From contig UQWP01000030.1 of the NCBI GenBank assembly GCA_900544825.1, forward strand, positions 1-40,294: a stretch of 40,294 bases of DNA, in the 5' to 3' direction. How positions within the stretch are numbered: position 1 is the stretch's first letter; every line of letters begins with the position of its first letter. The position numbers and the translations under genes are program-made. Below the pieces are notes generated by a model. The model was not told where the DNA came from, made no database searches, and saw only the letters and a list, made by a program, of their open reading frames with translations. Shown one piece after another: positions 24,720 through 30,610 of the stretch. This DNA comes from an uncultured Prevotella sp. GTDB taxonomy: Bacteria; Bacteroidota; Bacteroidia; Bacteroidales; Bacteroidaceae.

Positions 24720-24863
24720 GGAAATTGTTTTTAGAACTAGAAGAAATCTCCGTTCATAGACTTTGAACGTACATTCAACGTCGTTGAACGCACATTCAAC
24801 GTCGCTGAACGGAGATTCAACGTCGCTGAACGAAGATTTCTATTAACTCTAGGAACAATTTCC
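24720..24863. repeat. 144-bp imperfect inverted repeat with 37-bp arms
   Basis: The left arm 24720-24756 and right arm 24827-24863 are complementary at 30 of 37 positions by hand alignment, including TGAACG and AGATTTCT at one end and AACAATTTCC at the other. The 70-bp centre holds the 21-bp tandem array. On either strand it could fold into a long hairpin or cruciform. Confidence 0.85.
24763..24840. repeat. Tandem array of 21-bp units with internal palindromes
   Basis: Units start at 24763, 24784 and 24805, with a partial fourth at 24826. The form is (T/C)TGAACGnAnATTCAACGTCG. Across each unit junction CGTTGAA and TTCAACG form a 7-bp inverted repeat (perfect at 24782-24801), so the array is a string of small hairpins. 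Confidence 0.9.
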
Positions 24864-24959
24864 TTTAAGGGTAGAAAGTAATTCCTTTAAAGGTAGGAGC
24901 AATTTCCCTTAAGAGTAGGAGCTAATTTAATTAAGAATCGGAGCTAATTTCATCATAAG
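24850..24959. repeat. Five degenerate 22-bp tandem repeats
   Basis: Units begin at 24850, 24872, 24894, 24916 and 24938, each exactly 22 bp. They share the pattern TAGGAGCAATTTCCTTTAAG with increasing change toward the right end. It is non-coding and overlaps the right arm of the inverted repeat. Confidence 0.85.
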
Positions 24960-25171
24960 CAGAAAGAAATCACCTATTATCCATCGACAAACAGATTAGG
25001 AAGAGCTGAGGTAATCTCTTAAATCCTTGAAATCACGAAACTGTAAGAAATCTCTTCCAGAACCCTTACAATTCCCCCTTCATTCTACCTAGAAACTATG
25101 ATTTTATTACCTTTTGCAAGTTTTATGAGTTAAAAATCTATTAAAACGTCACGTATTTCAAGAAAAAGCTA

Positions 25172-25179
25172 TACTTTTG
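25172..25179 (+). promoter_or_regulatory. -7 element of ddh
   Basis: TACTTTTG followed by CAAC, a full match to TAnnTTTG, giving a leader of about 65 nt. A clear -33 TTTG is not seen. Confidence 0.62.
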
Positions 25180-25249
25180 CAACCGGAAATAGATATCAAG
25201 AAGGAATTATCCAAAATAAACAACAATATAAAAGAAATAAATACATCAA

Positions 25250-26149
25250 ATGAAAAAGTTTAGAGCAGCCGTAGTAGGTTACGGCAACATCGGTAAGTTT
25301 ACAGTAGAGGCTCTCGAAGCAGCTCCTGATTTCGAGATTGCAGGTATCGTTCGTCGCCAGGGTGCTAAGGACAAACCCGCAGAGTTGGCTAACTATGAGG
25401 TAGTAGATGACATCACCAAGTTGAAGGATGTAGATGTTGCTATCCTCGCAACTCCTACCCGTTCTTGCCCAGAATATGCAGAGAAGATCGTTGCACTCGG
25501 CATCAACACCGTAGATAGCTACGATATCCATACAGGTATCCTCGATTACCGCACCAAGCAGATGGAGAACTGCAAGAAGGCTGGCAAGGTGAGCGTTATC
25601 TCTGCCGGCTGGGATCCAGGTTCTGACTCTATCGTACGTGTATTGATGGAAAGTCTGGCTCCAAAGGGATTGACCTATACCAACTTCGGTCCTGGTATGA
25701 GCATGGGACACTCAGTTTGCGTTCGTGGCAAGAAGGGTGTTAAGGAAGCACTCTCTGTTACGATTCCATTGGGCGAGGGTATCCACCGCCGTATGGTTTA
25801 TGTAGAGTTGGAGGAAGGTGCCAAGCTTGAGGATGTAACTGCAGAGATCAAGGCTGACCCATACTTCGCTCACGATGAGACTCACGTATTCGCCGTTGCA
25901 TCTGTAGATGATGTAAAGGATATGGGTCATGGTGTGAACCTCGTTCGCAAGGGTGTATCTGGCAAGACTCAGAACCAGCGCTTCGAGTTCAACATGAGCA
26001 TCAACAACCCTGCCCTCACCGCTCAGGTATTGGTTAACGTGGCTCGTGCTTCATTCCGTCTCCAGCCAGGTTGCTACACCATGCCAGAGATTCCTGTCAT
26101 CGATATGTTGCCAGGAACTCGCGAGGAAATCGTTGCAACACTCGTGTAA
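25250..26149 (+). CDS. ddh: meso-Diaminopimelate dehydrogenase
   Basis: NADPH-dependent interconversion of tetrahydrodipicolinate with ammonium and meso-diaminopimelate: a one-step route to the peptidoglycan cross-linking residue and to lysine. The 299-residue length fits. The N-terminal Rossmann motif is AAVVGYGNIGKFTVEAL near 6-22, followed by GIVRR (NADP-phosphate binding). ATPTRSCPEYAEKI near 65-78, VDSYDIH near 87-93, SAGWDPGSDSIVRV near 118-131 and FGPGMSMGHSVCVRG near 146-160 are the DapDH signatures. It is a single-gene unit with promoter and terminator. The codons look highly adapted (many CGT, GGT, AAG), consistent with strong expression. Confidence 0.96.
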   Translation: MKKFRAAVVGYGNIGKFTVEALEAAPDFEIAGIVRRQGAKDKPAELANYEVVDDITKLKDVDVAILATPTRSCPEYAEKIVALGINTVDSYDIHTGILDYRTKQMENCKKAGKVSVISAGWDPGSDSIVRVLMESLAPKGLTYTNFGPGMSMGHSVCVRGKKGVKEALSVTIPLGEGIHRRMVYVELEEGAKLEDVTAEIKADPYFAHDETHVFAVASVDDVKDMGHGVNLVRKGVSGKTQNQRFEFNMSINNPALTAQVLVNVARASFRLQPGCYTMPEIPVIDMLPGTREEIVATLV

Positions 26150-26152
26150 TGG

Positions 26153-26241
26153 ACTTTGAACTTTGAGATTTGAACATTGAACTTTATGATTAGTTTTACT
26201 GGTTCAAGCTCAAAGTTCAAAGTATAAAGTATAAAGTATAA
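26153..26241. repeat. 15-bp inverted repeat and 7-bp triplet repeat after ddh
   Basis: ACTTTGAACTTTGAG (26153-26167) has its perfect complement CTCAAAGTTCAAAGT at 26209-26223. The second arm runs into three direct copies of AGTATAA (26221-26241), and these run into the terminator hairpin. Confidence 0.88.
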
Positions 26242-26280
26242 AGGCTCGCAAGAAATTGAAACTTCTTGCGAGCCTTTTTT
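26238..26280 (+). terminator. Terminator of ddh; copy 1 of a recurring hairpin
   Basis: AAAGGCTCGCAAGAA (26240-26254) pairs with TTCTTGCGAGCCTTT (26263-26277), with an 8-nt loop, followed by a T run. The 43-nt segment is nearly identical to 28464-28506. Confidence 0.93.
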
Positions 26281-26643
26281 ATTTATTTCTTTCTAGATAT
26301 TATTTTAGCTATTGCTCATCCTCGTCTATCGAGCAGCCTGTATAAAAAATATTGTTTACATATACAAACTATACGAACACCCCACAATTACACCTATCCG
26401 CGATTAATATTTTCCGCATTTTACACCTATCCGCGATTAACTCCCTCAAAAAACGTTTTTTATTACAGTTTAGTATTCTGCTTCTTTGTGCCCTAAGCAA
26501 CTCTTTCTTGATAAAAAATCCATACTTTATACATCCAAACTCTTAACCATAATATTTTTTTCTCATTATAGTGTGAAGTAGGCAAAGCTAGCAGCATTAT
26601 TTGGAATAAGCAAGGAATATCGGTGATTTTCTTTCCGAAAAAA
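26281..26643. other. AT-rich gene-free stretch with a 20-bp direct repeat
   Basis: No credible gene is seen. The only clear structure is the pair of TTACACCTATCCGCGATTAA copies listed separately. Short open frames here overlap the terminator and repeats and have no recognisable protein content. Confidence 0.65.
26388..26440. repeat. 20-bp perfect direct repeat
   Basis: TTACACCTATCCGCGATTAA at 26388-26407 and again at 26421-26440, with 33 bp between starts and a 13-bp spacer. It lies about 230 bp upstream of the -7 element of the AAA-nuclease gene. Confidence 0.95.
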
Positions 26644-26674
26644 CTTGGTATCTTGAAAAATAGTTGTATCTTTG
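26644..26674 (+). promoter_or_regulatory. Promoter of the AAA-ATPase/nuclease-like gene
   Basis: CTTG (26644-26647), 19 bases, then TATCTTTG (26667-26674), a full -7 match. The ATG follows 21 bases later, with AAAGGAAAT as a weak purine-rich leader. Confidence 0.75.
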
Positions 26675-26695
26675 CAGGTAGAAAGGAAATAAGAT

Positions 26696-28423
26696 ATGGA
26701 AAAAGTTAAGGAAGTACCATACGGAGTGGCAGATTTCGTCACGATGATGGAGCAGAATTTGTATTATGTCGATAAGACGATGTTTATACCCGAGTTGGAG
26801 AAGCAGCCCCGTAACCTCTTCTTCATCCGTCCTCGTCGCTTTGGCAAGAGCATATTTTTGAGTATGCTCCACTCTTACTATGACTGTAACCAAAGCGCTA
26901 AGTTCCAATCACTTTTTGGCAATCTCTGGATAGGACAGCATCCTACGGAGTTGCAGGGCAAGTATCAGGTGCTTTTTCTCGACTTCTCGCAGGTAAGTGG
27001 TAATATCGATTCCTTGGAGCGTAACTTCGACTTCTATTGTTCCGTAAAACTGGATGGTTTCATGCGCCGTTATGGCGAGTCTTATTCTGAGGAAACGAGA
27101 GAGAAGGTGCGCAAGGCGGAGTATGCCATGGATAAGTTGGCTTTTATTCATGATGAGGCTGAACAGAAGGGATTTTCTCTTTATCTGATAGTAGATGAAT
27201 ATGATAACTTTACCAATGTGGTGCTCAATGAGCATGGCGAGAAAGTGTATCATGCCATCACCCATGCCGATGGATTCTATCGTGATGTCTTCAAGAAATT
27301 CAAGGGCAACTTCGAGCGCATTTTTATGATGGGTGTCAGTCCTGTTACGCTCGATGATGTAACCAGCGGTTTCAATATAGGATGGAATATCTCTATCAAA
27401 CCAGAATTTGACGAGATGCTGGGATTCTCTACTGCCGATGTCATCGAGATGTTTACCTATTATAAAAATCATGGCTGCATCCCGGCAGATAGTGATATCA
27501 ACGCTATCGTCAACGATATGAAGCCTTGGTATGATAACTATTGCTTTGCAAAAGAAGCATTGAATAAGAGTATCAGAATGTTTAATTGCGATATGGTGCT
27601 TTACTATCTTCGCAATTATATGGATTACGGACGTTCTCCTCAGCAGATGATCGACCCGAATACCAAGACCGATTATGGCAAGATGAAGAAACTGCTGCAG
27701 TTTGATAAACTGGATGGTGAGCGAAAGGGTATTATTCGCAAGATTGCTGAAGAAGGACAGATTTCAGCACAACTCTATGAGTCGTTCTCTGCCTACCAGA
27801 TACCGAAGGCTGAGATATTCCCTAGTCTGCTTTTCTATTATGGCATGCTGACCATCAAGGGTACCCGTGGCTCCAAACTGGTATTGGGCATCCCTAACAA
27901 TAATGTCCGCAAACAGTATTACGGATATCTGGAAGAAGAATATCAGGCAAAATCGTATGTGGATACCAATCAGCTGACAGATTATTATTACGATATGGCG
28001 TATGATGGCAAGTGGGAAGAAGGCCTGCGCTTTATGGCTGATGCCTATGCCAAGGTATCCTCTATACGTGATGGAATCGAGGCGGAACGAAACCTGCAGG
28101 GGTTCTTCATGGCGTATCTGAATCTGAACGATTATTATTATACTGCCCCGGAGTTGGAACTGAATCACGGCTATTGCGATTTCTTCCTTCTGCCGGATTT
28201 GACCCATTATGCTACCAAACATTGCTATATCCTGGAACTCAAAGTGTTAACAAAGAAGGATTTCGAGGCGAAGGCGGAGGAACAGTGGCAGCAGGCGGTG
28301 GAGCAAATCAGGCAATATGCAGAAGCACCTAGGGTAGAAGCATTGCGTCAGGGTACCACCTTGCATAAGATTATCATGCAGTTTGAAGGATGGAACCTGA
28401 AACGAATGGAAGAGATTAATTGA
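26696..28423 (+). CDS. AAA-ATPase-like protein with C-terminal PD-(D/E)XK nuclease-like domain
   Basis: 575 residues, complete. The N-terminal AAA-ATPase-like domain starts with VPYGVADFVTMMEQNLYYVDKT, a segment typical of the family. The P-loop is the variant IRPRRFGKS (residues 44-52) and the Walker B-like motif is LYLIVDEYDNF (162-172). A helical middle follows, and the C-terminal domain has a PD-(D/E)XK pattern: Asp495 in YCDFF, Glu514 and Lys516 in ILELKV, and a downstream Q-rich helix QWQQAVEQIRQY. The family is widespread and multi-copy in Bacteroidota, but its role is unknown; nuclease or defence functions are inference. Here it has its own promoter and is bracketed by two nearly identical hairpins. 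A distant relative lies at 1-542. No partner gene is seen. Confidence 0.93.
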   Translation: MEKVKEVPYGVADFVTMMEQNLYYVDKTMFIPELEKQPRNLFFIRPRRFGKSIFLSMLHSYYDCNQSAKFQSLFGNLWIGQHPTELQGKYQVLFLDFSQVSGNIDSLERNFDFYCSVKLDGFMRRYGESYSEETREKVRKAEYAMDKLAFIHDEAEQKGFSLYLIVDEYDNFTNVVLNEHGEKVYHAITHADGFYRDVFKKFKGNFERIFMMGVSPVTLDDVTSGFNIGWNISIKPEFDEMLGFSTADVIEMFTYYKNHGCIPADSDINAIVNDMKPWYDNYCFAKEALNKSIRMFNCDMVLYYLRNYMDYGRSPQQMIDPNTKTDYGKMKKLLQFDKLDGERKGIIRKIAEEGQISAQLYESFSAYQIPKAEIFPSLLFYYGMLTIKGTRGSKLVLGIPNNNVRKQYYGYLEEEYQAKSYVDTNQLTDYYYDMAYDGKWEEGLRFMADAYAKVSSIRDGIEAERNLQGFFMAYLNLNDYYYTAPELELNHGYCDFFLLPDLTHYATKHCYILELKVLTKKDFEAKAEEQWQQAVEQIRQYAEAPRVEALRQGTTLHKIIMQFEGWNLKRMEEIN

Positions 28424-28463
28424 TGGATTTGGCTTGAAAAGCTCTAGCAAATATTCAAAAAAC

Positions 28464-28506
28464 ATAAAGGCTCGCAAGAAATCGAAACTTCTTGCGAGCC
28501 TTTTTT
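28464..28506. terminator. Terminator after the AAA-nuclease gene; copy 2 of the recurring hairpin
   Basis: AAAGGCTCGCAAGAA (28466-28480) pairs with TTCTTGCGAGCCTTT (28489-28503), followed by T. It differs from the copy at 26238-26280 by one base in the loop over 43 nt. It lies between converging genes and could also serve susD. Confidence 0.93.
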
Positions 28507-28510
28507 GTAT

Positions 28511-28544
28511 CTTATGTCTTGAGCTCATTATCTCAAGACATAAG
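28511..28544. other. Perfect 13-bp stem hairpin downstream of susD
   Basis: CTTATGTCTTGAG (28511-28523) and CTCAAGACATAAG (28532-28544) with an 8-nt loop. Neither strand has a T-run right behind it, so it may protect the 3' end of the susD mRNA rather than terminate it. Confidence 0.8.
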
Positions 28545-28567
28545 CAGAATGAATATGTTCACACGCT

Positions 28568-30577
28568 TTACTCTACTGCAGTTGCACCCTGACCAGCAAT
28601 CAATGGCCAACCTGGGTTCTGGTAAACTACAGATGTGGTAAGATCTGTCTGATCACCCGCTGCTGTTTGACGGAACACACTCTGTGCGATAGGAGAAAGA
28701 TAGTGAGCAGGGGTAAAGTGATAACCATTGAATACCAGGTTGTTAACCTTAGAAATCTGGTATGGACGGATATAGTCGCCACTAATGGTCTTATCACTCA
28801 TATTACCCTTACCTCCTTCAACATCTACCTTTACAAGGTTGGTTGTGCCATCGAGCCATGTACCCTCGTAAACAGAACCCCAGTACTTCATACCTTCAAT
28901 CTGGTAACCATTTACCTGGTCGCAAGCACGCCAACGAATCAAGTCCTCCCAGCGAGAAGCCTCACCGATGAACTCATCACGACGCTCACGACGGATGTTG
29001 TAAGTAGTAGCATCAACCAACTTACCATGAGAGTAAGCACCGAAGTCCCACTTAGCCTCCTCCTGCATGTTGGTAGCTGCGATAGTCTTGTTGTAATCAG
29101 GATCTACCTTGGCACGGATGCGGAGAGCACGCCAGTACTTATCAGCTGTGGCGTCGATAGTATTGTTCTTCAACCAGGAAGCCTCCATGTAGTTGAGGAG
29201 AGCCTCTGTGCCACGGAATACGATGCTACCACTCTCGCCGTAGTCGTGGTTGAGTCCCTGCTGGGAATCATAGTTTTTACCCTTCTTCACAGCGAAACCT
29301 GTCACCATACGAGTCTCGTTGTTGCCCTTTACTGTCCATGAGAGGTCGGTTGGAACAGCACCCTCACTGGTGTAGTTCTCGATAGATCCATCCATCTTGG
29401 TGAAGAGCTGGATGCGAGAATCGCGATTCTGCAAGGTAGCCTTCACACCCTGGTTTTCCCAAGTTGGGTCGTAGCCTGAACCGGCAGCGTAGATAGGCAA
29501 ACCATTGCGCATGAGGAATGAGTTGACGAGGCCACGTGTCCAACCAGTACCACCGCCGTTGCGCTGCAACTGCATCTGCACATTGTGGGTAACGTTAGCC
29601 TTTGACTTGTCAAAAGCACGATACATCAACACCTCGCTATAGCCGCTCATATCCTTGTCACAGAACATGGTGTAGTAAGGGTTGATACTTGCCAAGCTTG
29701 CATTCTGTCCCTCTGGAGTATCTGTATTCTCTACGAGGTTGTCAACGAGCTTATCACCCAACTCCTTAGAAGACTTCATAGCCTCATCGAGGAAGTGATT
29801 GATAGAAGAATCGATGTCAAAGCCCTGGATATCCTCAGCCTTGCCTGGCCAACCTGGACCACCTGGCACAAATGCTGTACCCTTGTGATACTTCTCCCAT
29901 GTAGCCTCGAAGAGAGCTGCACGAGAACGGAGCAGGAGGGCAGCATCGCGAGAGATGCGGTTCTTGCCACCAGGAGCTGACTCCATCAGAAGATCGAGTG
30001 CCTTGTCAAGGTCGTCGAGAATCTGCTGAGCTACCTTATAACGTGGCTGACGCTTTGAAGCCGCAACAAGAGTTTCCTTGTCATCAGGAAGCGCATTGAG
30101 AACGATAGGGAAGTCACCGAGAGTCTGCAACTTGTCTAAGTAAAGATAAGCACGGAGGAAGTATGCCTCACCAACATAGTGGCGTACCTGAGCCTCAGCA
30201 CCGCTAATCTGCTTAGCCTCGAACTTTGGCAATACCTGGTCCAGGAAATAGTTCACCGAACGGATGTTGCCGAAATCCCAGGCACCACCACTCTGTCCTA
30301 CTTTCCAGTTTCCAGGAACCCAACGGCTAGAATAACCGGTTCCAGCCTGGTTATCGGTATCGTTATCGAAAGCAAAGGTACTCATACCATAGTTACCCGG
30401 ATTGATACTTGTCAATACACCATAGAGATTCACGGTGTAGGCTGCCAGGTCGTCTGCGCTAGTAAAGAAAGACGCAGGTGTTACATCGCTTTCAGGCTCC
30501 TTGTCAAGATAGTCATTGCAACTTGTCAGACCGAGCGTTGCGCCCAATAAGAGCATTGAAATATATTTAATTTTCAT
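28568..30577 (-). CDS. SusD/RagB-family nutrient-binding outer-membrane lipoprotein
   Basis: A surface lipoprotein that caps the paired SusC channel and captures the ligand (glycan or peptide). The signal peptide ends in a lipobox (GLTSC, Cys20). The mature start NDYLDKEPESDVTPASFFTSADDLAAYTVNLY is the classical SusD beginning, followed by TPR-like helices, for example YFLRAYLYLDKLQTLGDFPIVL. The C-terminal part has RRERRDEFIGEASRWEDLIRWRACD, a strong family mark. Its 669 residues are at the long end of the family. It follows susC by 33 bases. Neither enzymes nor a regulator lie beside the pair, so the ligand cannot be guessed. Confidence 0.95.
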   Translation of the reverse strand: MKIKYISMLLLGATLGLTSCNDYLDKEPESDVTPASFFTSADDLAAYTVNLYGVLTSINPGNYGMSTFAFDNDTDNQAGTGYSSRWVPGNWKVGQSGGAWDFGNIRSVNYFLDQVLPKFEAKQISGAEAQVRHYVGEAYFLRAYLYLDKLQTLGDFPIVLNALPDDKETLVAASKRQPRYKVAQQILDDLDKALDLLMESAPGGKNRISRDAALLLRSRAALFEATWEKYHKGTAFVPGGPGWPGKAEDIQGFDIDSSINHFLDEAMKSSKELGDKLVDNLVENTDTPEGQNASLASINPYYTMFCDKDMSGYSEVLMYRAFDKSKANVTHNVQMQLQRNGGGTGWTRGLVNSFLMRNGLPIYAAGSGYDPTWENQGVKATLQNRDSRIQLFTKMDGSIENYTSEGAVPTDLSWTVKGNNETRMVTGFAVKKGKNYDSQQGLNHDYGESGSIVFRGTEALLNYMEASWLKNNTIDATADKYWRALRIRAKVDPDYNKTIAATNMQEEAKWDFGAYSHGKLVDATTYNIRRERRDEFIGEASRWEDLIRWRACDQVNGYQIEGMKYWGSVYEGTWLDGTTNLVKVDVEGGKGNMSDKTISGDYIRPYQISKVNNLVFNGYHFTPAHYLSPIAQSVFRQTAAGDQTDLTTSVVYQNPGWPLIAGQGATAVE

Positions 30578-30610
30578 AAATTGTTTCCTTTCTATAATCT
30601 AATTGATAAG

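Larger units (their letters stand above)
24572..25171. other. Gene-free stretch rich in tandem and inverted repeats
   Basis: No plausible coding frame or recognised RNA gene between ruvA and ddh. The middle part (24720-24959) is made of a large inverted repeat holding a 21-bp tandem array, and a second array of 22-bp units. The outer parts are AT-rich and featureless to me. I see no TAnnTTTG element for ruvA on the minus strand. Confidence 0.7.

Noticed and set aside
24763..24840. Possible CRISPR array in the ruvA-ddh gap
   Set aside because: Units are contiguous 21-bp tandem copies without unique spacers, and no cas gene is near.
24700..24960. Structured non-coding RNA gene or riboswitch before ddh
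   Set aside because: The repeats could fold, but the ddh promoter lies downstream of them (25172), so they are not in its leader, and no known RNA class is recognisable.
26388..26440. Minimal CRISPR or phage attachment site from the 20-bp direct repeat
   Set aside because: Only two copies with a 13-bp spacer, no cas, integrase or phage genes in the window. It is kept as an unexplained repeat.
26266..26496. 76-codon frame after ddh
   Set aside because: Starts inside the terminator and runs over the direct repeats; the Phe/Tyr/Ile-rich translation reflects AT-rich non-coding DNA.
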